The notes: generated by a model from the letters alone, not told the origin. Counted from the stretch's first letter, positions 1 through 8,295 are shown. The stretch: DNA of 64,000 nt from Nocardia aurea (GCF_003123685.1 NZ_QCYJ01000115.1:216598-280597); one strand, 5' to 3'. Program-made: numbers and translations.

Positions 1-386
1 AACCGCCGTTGACGATCAAAGCGGCGTCGGATGATCCGACCGAGATGGTCGCTATGCCCGGCCTGGAGGCGTATCAGTGGTTGATGGCCAACGGGCCGCA
101 GGTGCCGACCTGGCGTAACGAGGTCACCGTGTCCAGTATCGACAAATTCCAAAGCTATGCCCCGGAATCGTTCGTGCGCCGGGTCTCTCCGACACCACTG
201 CTGATGATCGTCGCAGACCAAGACACGCTGGCGCCGGCCGATATCGCGTTGGCGAGTTATGCAGAAGCGCTGGAACCCAAACAGTTGGAGTTGATTTCGG
301 GTCCGCACTTCGCGGTGTACGACGAGGAGTTCGAGCGGGCCTCTAGCGTGGCACGCGACTTCCTCGTCGCCGCACTGAACGCGTAG
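1..386 (+). CDS. Alpha/beta hydrolase, C-terminal part (cut by window edge)
   Basis: The reading frame is open from the window edge and stops at 386, so only about the last 128 residues are present. The segment TPLLMIVADQDTLAP followed about 35 residues later by GPHFAVY is the usual C-terminal end of alpha/beta hydrolases, carrying the acid (Asp) and the His of the catalytic triad. The nucleophile elbow lies outside the window, so substrate and subfamily cannot be given. It is probably a cytoplasmic esterase or dienelactone-hydrolase-like enzyme. Confidence 0.75.
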   Translation, partial: PPLTIKAASDDPTEMVAMPGLEAYQWLMANGPQVPTWRNEVTVSSIDKFQSYAPESFVRRVSPTPLLMIVADQDTLAPADIALASYAEALEPKQLELISGPHFAVYDEEFERASSVARDFLVAALNA

Positions 387-457
387 GGCGCCCGACCGGC
401 CAATGCCAGCTCCGATGAACCGCAGGTTTTTGGTCGGACCGGTGGCTATGGCTGGTC

Positions 458-487
458 GGTCCGCGGTCCGCGGTCCGCGGTCCGCGG
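458..487. repeat. Tandem repeat of GGTCCGC, four copies
   Basis: Four uninterrupted copies of the 7-base unit GGTCCGC followed by GG. The sequence is self-complementary in part (CCGCGG) and lies just downstream of the truncated hydrolase gene. No function can be assigned. Confidence 0.8.
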
Positions 488-526
488 CGGTGTGCGGCGA
501 CGTCGTGCCGTGCCCCGCTGCGGTGG

Positions 527-757
527 TCACGTGGAATCAGAAGGCGTCGCAGCAGCTGCGGATCGGCGTCGGTTTACTGAAGTGACCGGTCGCCGGGTGA
601 GTTCCAGTGCGGCGGCGATGTCACTGGCGGTGAGGAACCAGGTCCGGCCGGCTCTGTGGCCGGGCGGCCGGGCGGCCTTCAGCTCCTCTTCGTACCAACG
701 GCGTGACTTGTGTAGTGCACGGGCGCCATCGGAGACCGAGTAGGTCGTCTCGGGCAA
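527..757 (-). CDS. Possible excisionase-like HTH protein (MerR/HTH_17 type), perhaps a remnant
   Basis: From a TTG at 757 the frame reads LPETTYSVSDGARALHKSRR, then WYEEELKAARPPGHRAGRTW and FLTASDIAAALE. This is the pattern of small HTH_17/excisionase proteins: a short helix pair, a wing with a G-R-x-W/F turn, then a T-x-x-D-I/L helix. About 76 residues is the right size. There is no clear ribosome binding site and the same frame stays open upstream without meaningful content, so it may be a decayed gene. If real, it would be a recombination directionality factor or a small regulator, which would fit the mobile block that follows. Confidence 0.35.
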   Translation of the reverse strand: MPETTYSVSDGARALHKSRRWYEEELKAARPPGHRAGRTWFLTASDIAAALELTRRPVTSVNRRRSAAAATPSDST

Positions 758-1171
758 CGCCGATGCGGCCGAACCCGAGGAGGGGGACGAATTCGTTGAA
801 CCGGTGGTCCACGCGGTCCATCTCCCGCCGCGGTGCGGCAGCCGCCGTTCGGGCGACTGCCGCTTCGACCACGCCGCCGATAGCTGAACGGAGATGGTCC
901 TCGCGCTGTGTGTACCGAGGTCAATCGATACACCTGCTCGATTGCTTTTGGATCCGACTCCGGTTATCGAATGCGGATATCTCCTATTGTGCGAGCAAAT
1001 TCGATCTATTGCGAGAAAGAAGGGATGCTGGCGACGCCATTGTCCTGATGTGGTGCGGCACGGTGATCGAGGCTGCGGGTTTGCTGAACGTCGGGAGCGG
1101 CGAGCCGAAGCAAGGAACAAGGTCGCGGTTGGTCACTGATTTCGTGTCTCCGATCGCGCTTACTTGAGTGG

Positions 1172-1963
1172 TTAGCGAGGGGTGAATGGTGGGCCGGAGT
1201 ACGGTTTTGCTATCGCTGTGACCAAATGCACAGTCCCTGATTCGTCCATGGGGGCGATGCTGAGGCGGTAGGAGGTCAGTGTGCCGGTGGCGGGATCGCG
1301 GTGGTGCAGTAGATCGTCGGTGTGGCGTCCGTAGTTGACGTCGATGCTGGCGGCCCATAGTCGGCGATAGTCGGGGTGGGACTGAAGATGTGCGATGAGT
1401 TCGCGGGCCTGGGCGGAGTGGCGGAACAGTCCCAGCATCGCCTTGTCGTAGGCGACGTTGTGGGCGGCTTCGCGTTCCCATTGCACGAAGACCTCTTTCG
1501 CGATGGCGCTGAAGAGCCATCGTGCGATCGAGTGGGTTTCCTCGATCCCGGGCAGTGCCGCGAGCCAGGTTTCGTTGCAGGCCAATATGTTCCAGAACGG
1601 GTCGACATACGCCGCGAGTGTGCGTCGTTCTTGCAGGTCGTCGAGGTGTTTGATCCAGTCGTCGTGACCGCGCACCTGCTGGCACAGCTTGTCCGATGTA
1701 GGGAGGAGTAGTGCCGGAGCGCGGAGTTCGTGTAGATGCCGAGTGAGCAGCGGTCCGACCTTGTATCCGTCGAGGATCTTGGAAATTGTCTCGAGTTTCG
1801 GCTTGTTGGCGTCGGATTCGATCGAGAACAGATACCCCGAGCTGATGCCGTGCAGATTGGCCGCGGTATGGCGGGTATGGTCCTGATCTTCCCTGATCAG
1901 GCGGAGCGTGGTCCCGAACGTCGGGATCCCCGGCGTCGGTACGAGTTTGGGATTCCGGCGCAT
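1172..1963 (-). CDS. MmyB-like XRE-family transcriptional regulator
   Basis: 263 residues from ATG 1963, chosen because GGGAAGGGGGAA lies just upstream; the open frame runs further but without sense. The N-terminal ~75 residues form an XRE helix-turn-helix (TLRLIREDQDHTR ... ISSGYLFSIESDANKPKLET). The rest matches the MmyB ligand-binding region, including WLAALPGIEETHSIARWLF, the FRHSAQARELIAHLQSHPDY stretch and a final H-R-D-P-A-T-G-T-L strand block. MmyB proteins are actinobacterial repressors or activators thought to bind fatty-acid-like ligands. It faces away from the secretion block, and the intergenic region with the palindrome at 2243-2274 would be a natural place for its operator. Confidence 0.85.
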   Translation of the reverse strand: MRRNPKLVPTPGIPTFGTTLRLIREDQDHTRHTAANLHGISSGYLFSIESDANKPKLETISKILDGYKVGPLLTRHLHELRAPALLLPTSDKLCQQVRGHDDWIKHLDDLQERRTLAAYVDPFWNILACNETWLAALPGIEETHSIARWLFSAIAKEVFVQWEREAAHNVAYDKAMLGLFRHSAQARELIAHLQSHPDYRRLWAASIDVNYGRHTDDLLHHRDPATGTLTSYRLSIAPMDESGTVHLVTAIAKPYSGPPFTPR

Positions 1964-2351
1964 GCCGGGTTCCCCCTTCCCATGGGTCTTCCCCTGACGG
2001 GTCAAACGAAGATACGATCGAGTGTTGCCCCCAAGATTTGTGTGTTTCCGTCTTACCAGAGTGGGTAGGGCGCGGCAACACCTCCGGCGATCAGGTAATC
2101 GGACGATGTTGCTGCCGAGCTTCGTGAACACTCGCGTTCTCGATGGAACCCACCGGCATGCAGGGAATCGTCTGATTACTCGAGGTGAATATTTTGTGGT
2201 GAACCAGCTGGCAAACTGCCTGCGTACGGGCTAGAAACACAGTGCCTACTTTTTCGTTAACGAAAAAGTAGGCAACGAAACCTCTGGTGCTTCCGTGGTT
2301 TTCGCGGTTTGGTTGAAAGCGCAAGACCGAACCGATCGAGAGGACACCACG
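1964..2351. other. Intergenic control region
   Basis: Divergent region between the MmyB-type regulator and the small ORF at 2352. It contains the 32-bp palindrome at 2243-2274. No protein-coding frame with sense was found, and I could not assign -35/-10 boxes with confidence. Confidence 0.5.
2243..2274. promoter_or_regulatory. 32-bp perfect palindrome with GTTAAC centre
   Basis: The left half TGCCTACTTTTTCGTT is followed directly by its exact reverse complement, with no spacer. It lies about 80 bases upstream of the small ORF at 2352 and is AT-rich in its core, in contrast to the surroundings. It could be an operator for a dimeric regulator such as the adjacent MmyB protein, a cruciform-forming site, or a terminator for either strand because of its A and T runs. 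Confidence 0.7.
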
Positions 2352-2459
2352 ATGGACCCGTATCTGATTCTGGGGTGGGTGAACGCCGGATTGTCCGTGA
2401 TTTCCAACGGATTGTCCGTGGCGGCACAGGCATTGACGCTGATCCTGCCCTTCATCTGA
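2352..2459 (+). CDS. 35-residue hydrophobic peptide
   Basis: A short ORF from ATG 2352 with GAGAGGA upstream. The product begins MDPYLILGWVNAGLSVISNG and continues as one amphipathic or membrane-spanning helix ending LTLILPFI. It contains an internal near-repeat (NAGLSVIS / NGLSVAA). It sits directly before a hairpin and the secretion block. The clean composition and RBS argue for a real gene, but no family is recognised; a leader peptide or small membrane peptide is possible. Confidence 0.5.
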   Translation: MDPYLILGWVNAGLSVISNGLSVAAQALTLILPFI

Positions 2460-2484
2460 TCATGTGACGCATCTCGCATGAAAA

Positions 2485-2521
2485 GCGGCCTCCCAGTAGC
2501 GATCCCGTGCTGAGAGGCCGC
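2485..2521 (+). terminator. Hairpin after the small ORF
   Basis: GCGGCCTC at 2485-2492 pairs perfectly with GAGGCCGC at 2514-2521 around a 21-base loop. No T tract follows, so it is either a weak or factor-assisted terminator or an mRNA stem between the small ORF and the 2602 gene. Confidence 0.4.
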
Positions 2522-2601
2522 ACCGCGACACCGATCCACCTGCGCGCGTTCGCGCCATAAATCCGTCGTTCTTTCACCTTCACAGCGAAGGGCTATTTGG
2601 C

Positions 2602-3549
2602 ATGCCTGAATTTCGTACACCACCCACTCACACCGCCGCCGTTCAGTACCGAAGAATGCGCTCGTCGACACGGAATCGCCCGTGCGGCACCATTGTCAGA
2701 GGTGGCCGAGCCGCGCTCATCACCGCGGTCCCGGTCGCGATGATCCTGGCCGCCGCCGCCGCCGCCACCGCGACCGCCGCCGAGCCACCGTCGGCCATCG
2801 CCGATCAGCCCGGCGTCACCAGCCCCGCGCAGCCCGGCACTACCGCCCCGCCACCCCCACCGGCTCCGGCGCCCGACCCCGAACCACCCGCGCCCGAACC
2901 GGAACCGGCCCCACCGCTGGTCTACTACTCCCAGCCCCCCGAAGTCCGCAACGAGGCACCCTCACGCCCCGCTCCGCCACCGGAGGCCCCGGTCGAACCG
3001 ATCCGGATCGAGGACCTACACCTGCCCGAACCGGTCGAGCCGGTCGCGCCGATCGAGGCGCCGGAGAACACGATCCGTGTCGGTCAATGGCAAGCCCCCC
3101 GCCCGGAATGGCTGTCCCCGGAATACGCCGACCTCATCAACGACACCGCCGCCGGGCTGGAGGCCCAGGTCGCCACCGCACTGGACTCCGTCGGCATCCC
3201 CGCCGGGCGCTCGGACCGAGTGTCCGGAGCGACCTTGGCCGGTGCCGGAATCGGCGGCGCGGCAGGAGCAGTCGCGGTGGGCGCGCCGGCCGCTGTCGCG
3301 GGTGCCGTGGTCGGCGCGCTGGTCGGCGGCACCATCGGCGGTATCGCGGGGGCGGCCCTGGGCACGGTAGTTCCGGTCCCGGTCATCGGCACGGTGACCT
3401 CCGGTGTCGCCGGAACCGCACTCGGCTGCGCAGCCGGTGCGGCGGCGGGCGCACTCGTGGCCGGTGCCCCGGTCGCCGTGGTCGGTGCGGTCGCCGCAGG
3501 GACAGTCGGTGCGGGCTTCGGAGCCGGAGTCGGGGTGGGCCAGCCGTGA
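2602..3549 (+). CDS. Secreted proline-rich protein with glycine/alanine-rich C-terminal membrane region
   Basis: 315 residues. After a basic start, residues ~35-60 form an Ala-rich signal or anchor segment. Residues ~70-155 are Pro/Glu/Ala-rich and would span the cell wall. A short conserved-looking block (ENTIRVGQWQAPRPEWLSPE, then YADLINDTAAGLEAQVATAL) follows, and the last ~110 residues are Gly/Ala/Val repeats resembling glycine-zipper segments. Such architecture is common for envelope proteins of mycolic-acid actinobacteria; no enzyme motif is present. ATG 2602 is chosen for the AAGGG upstream; ATG 2656 is an alternative. The stop overlaps the cutinase start (GTGA). Confidence 0.7.
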   Translation: MPEFRTPPTHTAAVQYRRMRSSTRNRPCGTIVRGGRAALITAVPVAMILAAAAAATATAAEPPSAIADQPGVTSPAQPGTTAPPPPPAPAPDPEPPAPEPEPAPPLVYYSQPPEVRNEAPSRPAPPPEAPVEPIRIEDLHLPEPVEPVAPIEAPENTIRVGQWQAPRPEWLSPEYADLINDTAAGLEAQVATALDSVGIPAGRSDRVSGATLAGAGIGGAAGAVAVGAPAAVAGAVVGALVGGTIGGIAGAALGTVVPVPVIGTVTSGVAGTALGCAAGAAAGALVAGAPVAVVGAVAAGTVGAGFGAGVGVGQP

Positions 3550-4784
3550 CCCTCACCTCCACGACCAGCACCCGCCGACTAGTTGCCACCTTGGCTGCCG
3601 CGGCGATCTGTTCGACCGTGGCAGCCACGACCGGTGCCGCTCCGGTTGGGGCGGTGCCGATCGGACCCGGCTGCCCGGCCCTCTACATCCTCGGAGTCCA
3701 GGGCACCGGCCAGTCCTCACCGACCGCGGACCCGCTGGCCGATACCGGAGTGGTCGGCGCGCTCCTAGCGCCCGTACTCTCGGCAGCTCCCGGGCTGGTG
3801 CAACGTTCCTACATCCCCTACGGTGCCGGGTTCGGCGGTGTCGTGCCCGGTGGCGGCCCGGACCCGTACACGGTGTCGGTGACCGACGCCCGCAACCAGC
3901 TCGACGCCGCCGCCACCCAGATCGCCGACGCCTGCCCGGACACGCTCGTCGCCGGTGTCGGCTATTCGCAAGGTGCGCAAGCCATGTCGGACTTCGCCGC
4001 GGACGTCGGCGCGGGCGTGGGGCCGATCGGCGCGGACAGGATCGCGGGGATCGCGTTGTACGCCAACCCCGACCGCGCTCCCGGTGCGCCGGTGATCCCA
4101 GGGAGACCGGGACAAATCGTTCCTGATCCGGCACCGGGCACCAGTGGGGCCGCGGTGTCCCAGGTCGCGATCACCAATCCGCCCGCCGGGGGCGCGGGTA
4201 TCGCGGGTGCGATCGGCTACGGCGATCTGACCGGCCGCGTCGCCGACATCTGCACGGACGGTGACCTGGCCTGCTCGGCCCCGGACCGCGCCGCCTTCCT
4301 GCGGGTCGGGGCGGAGATCGCTGCCCAAGCAGACCTGCGAAACCCGATCGCTGCGCTCGGCACCCTCAACGGAGTCTTGCACGCTGCCCTCGGCGACGCC
4401 TGGACGACGGTGCTGCTGGAGGACTTCGCCGTGGGCGGCGGCAATGTCGACTACCTCCCGCAGCAGGGACTCGCCGCCCGGCTGGTCGAAGCCGCTGATC
4501 CCCGCACTCCGGTCCCCGACGGCAATGCTGCGGCGGGCCTGTGGGACGAGATCGTCGCCACCGTCGCCGCGAACCCGATCGTCCTGCTGCCCAAACTCGC
4601 CGGACAGCTCACCGCAGCCTGGGGGCAACTGCTGGCCGACAACGTCGACCTGGTCAACCCGGCAGTGCTGTTGCGCTACGCCGACACCGTCGCCCGTCAC
4701 AACGGCTACGCCACATCCGGGCAACTCGGTTCCGGGATCGCCTGGATGGTCGCCTTGGCCCACGACATCGCCGGGAGCCGATGA
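3546..4784 (+). CDS. Secreted cutinase-family serine esterase, catalytic residues present
   Basis: 412 residues from GTG 3546, which overlaps the previous stop. Residues 1-~35 are a signal peptide. The mature part starts with the cutinase hallmark C-P-A-L-Y-I-L-G-V-Q-G-T. The nucleophile elbow GYSQGAQ places Ser141, the acid lies in DICTDGDLAC (~235) with its flanking disulfide cysteine, and the His is in DTVARHNGY (~383). In the family these form the Ser-Asp-His triad that hydrolyses ester bonds of lipids or cutin-like polymers outside the cell. An insertion of about 120 residues between acid and His makes it longer than a minimal cutinase (~200). It is the only member of the local trio with an intact serine. 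Confidence 0.88.
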   Translation: MTLTSTTSTRRLVATLAAAAICSTVAATTGAAPVGAVPIGPGCPALYILGVQGTGQSSPTADPLADTGVVGALLAPVLSAAPGLVQRSYIPYGAGFGGVVPGGGPDPYTVSVTDARNQLDAAATQIADACPDTLVAGVGYSQGAQAMSDFAADVGAGVGPIGADRIAGIALYANPDRAPGAPVIPGRPGQIVPDPAPGTSGAAVSQVAITNPPAGGAGIAGAIGYGDLTGRVADICTDGDLACSAPDRAAFLRVGAEIAAQADLRNPIAALGTLNGVLHAALGDAWTTVLLEDFAVGGGNVDYLPQQGLAARLVEAADPRTPVPDGNAAAGLWDEIVATVAANPIVLLPKLAGQLTAAWGQLLADNVDLVNPAVLLRYADTVARHNGYATSGQLGSGIAWMVALAHDIAGSR

Positions 4785-5920
4785 TGGACGACACCGCTAC
4801 CGATGACGAGTTCTATCGGGCACCCGACGTCGACGCCTACTCACTGCCCGGAAAGTTGCTGCGCCGCCGCAGTGTCCCTACCCCGAGTCTGCCCGGCGCG
4901 CACCGGGCATGGCAATTGGTCTACGCCACGCGCACTTCCCGAAAAGCGCCGATCCCCGCCTCCGGAATCGTGATCACCGCCGGCCCGACAAGCACCACAG
5001 ACAAGGCCCCGATCCTGCTGTACTGCCCGGTCTTCCGCGGACTCGGCGGCGCCGCAGCCGCCTCACAACTACTGACACGTGACGAATCCGAGCCGGAGAC
5101 AGAGTTCATCTCCAGCGCGCTGGAACGGGGATGGACCGTGGCTGTGCCCGACGGGCAGGGGATGGGGTTGACCGAGCTCGGTCCACACGCCTTCCTGGCA
5201 GGGCGCGCCGCCGCTCACGCCGTTCTCGACCTGGCTCGTGCCACACTGCGGCTACCGGAGATGCTCGCCGCCGAAGCGCCCTGCGCGGCATGGGGATACG
5301 CCGACGGCGGGCGCGCCGCGGTATGGGCTGCTGAACTTCAACCCGACTACGCCCCCGAACTCGATCTACGCGGCATCGCCGCAGGAGCGGTGATCGCCGA
5401 TCCGGGCAGCCTCGCCGCGGACGTGGACGGCGGGCCGCTGGCGGGTCTGACCTTGGCCGGGCTGATCGGACTCGCCCGCGCCTACACCCACCTGCCGGTC
5501 GCGCACCTGATCACCGCCGAGGGGCACCGCGCGATCGAGCAAGCCCAGACCATGACCGCCGCCGAGGTCATCACGACCTTCGAACAGACACCTCTGGGCG
5601 CTTGGTGCGAACGGCCCGACCCCTGGAACGACCCGCTCTGGCGCTACGTACTTGCCAACGAAACCACCGGACACGGCACACCACACGCGCGGGTTCATCT
5701 CTACCACGGCACCCAAGACATGCTCGTACCCGTCGCGATGGGACGTGGCCTGTTCACCGAATACCGCACTCGCGGAGTGGATCTGAGCTGGCGCGAATAC
5801 AACGCCGGACACGCCCAGACCGCCATCGACGGCGCGCGAGAGGCCGTGTCCCGGCTTGCGAGCTACCTGCGCTCACCCCGGTTGACCCGACCGCCCTTCA
5901 CCGACCCCCTGACCAACTGA
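4781..5920 (+). CDS. LIP-type (secretory lipase family) protein with catalytic Ser replaced by Ala
   Basis: 379 residues from ATG 4781 (ATGA overlap with the cutinase). The whole chain follows the secretory lipase LIP fold: an N-terminal W-Q-L-V-Y-A-T-R-T strand, the PDGQGMG oxyanion region, an elbow segment AAWGYADGGRAAVWAAEL, and late acid and His segments (YHGTQDMLVP, NAGHAQTAI). The elbow should read G-x-S-x-G; here residue 174 is Ala, so the nucleophile is missing while the late Asp and His persist. No signal peptide is obvious. Either it is a non-catalytic binding protein or the chemistry differs. The downstream neighbour shows the same loss. Confidence 0.8.
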   Translation: MMDDTATDDEFYRAPDVDAYSLPGKLLRRRSVPTPSLPGAHRAWQLVYATRTSRKAPIPASGIVITAGPTSTTDKAPILLYCPVFRGLGGAAAASQLLTRDESEPETEFISSALERGWTVAVPDGQGMGLTELGPHAFLAGRAAAHAVLDLARATLRLPEMLAAEAPCAAWGYADGGRAAVWAAELQPDYAPELDLRGIAAGAVIADPGSLAADVDGGPLAGLTLAGLIGLARAYTHLPVAHLITAEGHRAIEQAQTMTAAEVITTFEQTPLGAWCERPDPWNDPLWRYVLANETTGHGTPHARVHLYHGTQDMLVPVAMGRGLFTEYRTRGVDLSWREYNAGHAQTAIDGAREAVSRLASYLRSPRLTRPPFTDPLTN

Positions 5921-5927
5921 GTAGCGC

Positions 5928-5957
5928 GCCCGCACTAGCGCTTCCCCTGATGCGGGC
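5928..5957 (+). terminator. GC-rich hairpin between lipase-like and cutinase-like genes
   Basis: GCCCGCA (5928-5934) pairs with TGCGGGC (5951-5957). It has no T tract and lies about 25 bases before the next start codon, so it may be a transcription-attenuating or mRNA-processing stem. Confidence 0.35.
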
Positions 5958-5983
5958 GGGCGCCCGAAACGAGGTGAATACCG

Positions 5984-7456
5984 ATGCGTACCAATAAGAC
6001 CCGCCACCACACCGTTACCGCCGTCCTGGCGATGCTGAGCATTCTCACCGGTGCCGGGATCGCCGGTGCCGAACCGACCACGCCCGTGAGCGGAGACTGT
6101 CCACGTCTGCACATGTTGGGTGTCCAGGGTGCTGAGGAAGGCACCACCGCGGCCACGGCAGCCAGTGACAGCGGAACGCTGGGCAAACTGTTCGGCTCCG
6201 TCACCGGGGTGGCCGGAGGTCTAGTGCGGCGCACCTACATTCCCTTCGGCACGGCACGCGACGGCGCGGCACTGGCGTTCGACACCGCAGTCATCGACGC
6301 CGCGCAACAGTTGGAGGAGGCGGCGGTCGAGGTGGTGACCCGCTGCCCGAACACACGTATCGCCGTCGCCGGGTACGCACACGGCGCAGCCTCGGCATCA
6401 AAGTTCGCTGCCCGGGTCGGTACGGGCTCATCCGCAATCCGCGCGGACCAAGTGGCCGCTGTTGCGCTGCTGGCCAACCCCGAACGTCGCTCCGGCAGCC
6501 CGGTGCTTCCCGGACGCACGGACTCCACGACCCCGTCACCAGTGCCCGGAACGGGTGGTGACCAGGTCGCGACGATCCGATTGGTGAATCCGGGGCTGAC
6601 CGGTGCCGGCATCACCGCCGGATCGGCACCGACGACCAGCTACGGGGCATTGACCGGCCGGGTCGCCGATCTGTGCGTGGCCGTCGACGCGACCTGCAGC
6701 ACCACCCCCGGCGGCACCTTGGCCACCGCGGTCACCAACATCGCCGGTCGCACCGACCTGCGCGACCCGATCGCGGCGATCTCGACCCTGGCCGACGCAC
6801 TGTCGACGACGGTGTTCCGCACCGCGGTGGACGTGGTGAACGAGGACGTCACAGGCACTAGCCTCGACCAACTGTCCTACCAGCCCGCCACTCCCATCGC
6901 GACGCGCCTGGCCCAAGCCTCCCAAGCAGGTACCACCGTTCCGACACCGGACGAGGCACTGTCGGCGTTGTTCAAGATCGGCACGATCGGGCTCAACGCT
7001 GTGATCACGGTCGCTCGCACGGTGATCACCCCGGCAGCCGTGGCCGAACTGGCGACCGTCGGCATGGCCGACCCGCTCGCGGCGGTCGCGATCCTGGGCA
7101 CCAAACTCGCCGCCGCCGTCGTCGAACTCGTCCCGCCACAGACAGCCAACCGGTGGGTCAACGAAGCCTTCACCGCTATCACAACTGCGGTCTCCGAACC
7201 CAGCGAGCTCTACACCCTGGCCGGGACCGCCCGCTACAGCGACACCGCCGGCCGCCACAACTCCTACCAAAGCGTGCCCGCCACACAGTCCGGCGAATCC
7301 GCTGTCGCCGCCGCTGCGCACTGGTTCACCGCCGCCGCCCGCGACCTGGACGCAGCAGCAGCATCGTCGCCCGCACCGACCCGGACAGCGCCCCCGTTGC
7401 CCAGCATCACCACTACGCCACCGGCCAGTTCGTTCCCCTCGACGCCGGGGCCCTGA
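5984..7456 (+). CDS. Secreted cutinase-like protein lacking the catalytic serine
   Basis: 490 residues; GAGGTG precedes ATG 5984. Residues 1-29 are a signal peptide ending AGA-EP. The mature chain copies the active cutinase upstream (CPRLHMLGVQG, RTYIPFG, GALTGRVADLC, DTAGRHNSY). The nucleophile elbow reads GYAHGAAS, so residue 132 is Ala instead of Ser, while acid and His positions are kept. A Pro/Thr/Ser-rich tail ends the protein. It probably arose by duplication from an ancestor of the 3546 gene and may act as an ester- or lipid-binding partner. The pairing of an active and an inactive copy in one operon is notable. Confidence 0.82.
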   Translation: MRTNKTRHHTVTAVLAMLSILTGAGIAGAEPTTPVSGDCPRLHMLGVQGAEEGTTAATAASDSGTLGKLFGSVTGVAGGLVRRTYIPFGTARDGAALAFDTAVIDAAQQLEEAAVEVVTRCPNTRIAVAGYAHGAASASKFAARVGTGSSAIRADQVAAVALLANPERRSGSPVLPGRTDSTTPSPVPGTGGDQVATIRLVNPGLTGAGITAGSAPTTSYGALTGRVADLCVAVDATCSTTPGGTLATAVTNIAGRTDLRDPIAAISTLADALSTTVFRTAVDVVNEDVTGTSLDQLSYQPATPIATRLAQASQAGTTVPTPDEALSALFKIGTIGLNAVITVARTVITPAAVAELATVGMADPLAAVAILGTKLAAAVVELVPPQTANRWVNEAFTAITTAVSEPSELYTLAGTARYSDTAGRHNSYQSVPATQSGESAVAAAAHWFTAAARDLDAAAASSPAPTRTAPPLPSITTTPPASSFPSTPGP

Positions 7457-7459
7457 GAC

Positions 7460-7532
7460 CCCTTCGGGCGGAGGCCGATCAGGGGCGTACCCAACAGGCC
7501 GCTGATCCCGTTCCGGCGAGCCGCCCGAAGGG
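7460..7532 (+). other. Long nested inverted repeat between cistrons
   Basis: CCCTTCGGGCGG (7460-7471) is matched exactly by CCGCCCGAAGGG (7521-7532); inside it GATCAG (7477) pairs with CTGATC (7502). The element starts a few bases after the cutinase-like stop and ends about 20 bases before a very strong ribosome binding site. It could be a terminator or antiterminator, or an RNA structure that separates expression of the envelope genes from the secretion genes. Confidence 0.45.
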
Positions 7533-7569
7533 CCCACCAACCCAACTTTGCTGAAAGGAGGTGATACCC

Positions 7570-8292
7570 GTGAACCACACCACTCGCGCCGACCACGACC
7601 ACGGCATCGGATGGCTGAGCCAACACACCGAACCAGTTGCACTGCAACCGATCACCGACGCCCTGACCACCGACGAGCCCCGCACCGACAGCGAATGGCA
7701 GTGGCTACACGACCAACCCGCCATCCCGGATCGAACATCTTCAAGGCAGGTCGAGACCGACAACTCCCGCACAGGTCGCACCCGAGTCTGGGTGTGCCTG
7801 ACCATCGCTCTCGCTGCGGCCCTGGTCATGGTCGGATTCGGCATCAGGTCGGTGACCGAGCCACCCGCTGCGCCGACAGCCATCCCGACGATCACGACCG
7901 CACCACCGGCCACCACAGCCCCCGCGGTAGGAGCGTGCACAGGATTGTCCGGGGCGACCATCACCGACGGCGCAGGCGATCCGCACACCGTGACCGGGGT
8001 GATCGCCGCATTCGACTACGCCTACTACCGGCAACGGGACGCCGCGACAGCGCTGGGCTTGGTGTCGGTCGAGGCAGGGTTGGTACTCGAATCTCTTTCT
8101 GCCGGTATCGCTTCGATCCCCGAAGGGTCCACGCACTGCGTCGCGATCACGCCGATCGCCGACACTGCCGCGCAGGTGCATCTGGTCGAGGTGCGTCCCG
8201 ACGGTCAACGCCTGGACTACCTGCAATTGATCAATGCCCGCCCCGACGGTCCCGACCGCATGGTCATCACCAACTTTCAGAAGCAGGGCTGA
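7570..8292 (+). CDS. Single-span membrane protein of the secretion operon
   Basis: 240 residues from GTG 7570, chosen because GAAAGGAGGTGAT lies six bases upstream, a near-consensus site. Residues 1-75 are cytoplasmic and acidic, ~77-98 form one transmembrane helix (VWVCLTIALAAALVMVGFGI), then a Pro/Thr linker and an outer domain of ~115 residues (FDYAYYRQRDA ... VQHLVEVRPDGQ type strands). The one-helix, outer-domain layout resembles VirB8/TcpC-like assembly proteins, but I see no decisive motif, so this role is inference from position. Confidence 0.6.
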   Translation: MNHTTRADHDHGIGWLSQHTEPVALQPITDALTTDEPRTDSEWQWLHDQPAIPDRTSSRQVETDNSRTGRTRVWVCLTIALAAALVMVGFGIRSVTEPPAAPTAIPTITTAPPATTAPAVGACTGLSGATITDGAGDPHTVTGVIAAFDYAYYRQRDAATALGLVSVEAGLVLESLSAGIASIPEGSTHCVAITPIADTAAQVHLVEVRPDGQRLDYLQLINARPDGPDRMVITNFQKQG

Positions 8293-8295
8293 GCT

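Larger units (their letters stand above)
387..1171. other. Gap with no confident intact gene
   Basis: Nearly 800 bases between the hydrolase end and the MmyB-type regulator. It holds a short GC-rich tandem repeat and a reverse-strand excisionase-like fragment (listed separately). The overlapping ORFs on both strands have arginine/proline/serine-rich translations typical of shadows in high-GC DNA. Confidence 0.5.

Noticed and set aside
2682..4784. A 700-codon forward ORF covering the proline-rich gene and the cutinase
   Set aside because: The first 288 codons are Arg/Pro/Gly-rich out-of-frame translation; only the part from GTG 3546 has signal peptide and cutinase motifs.
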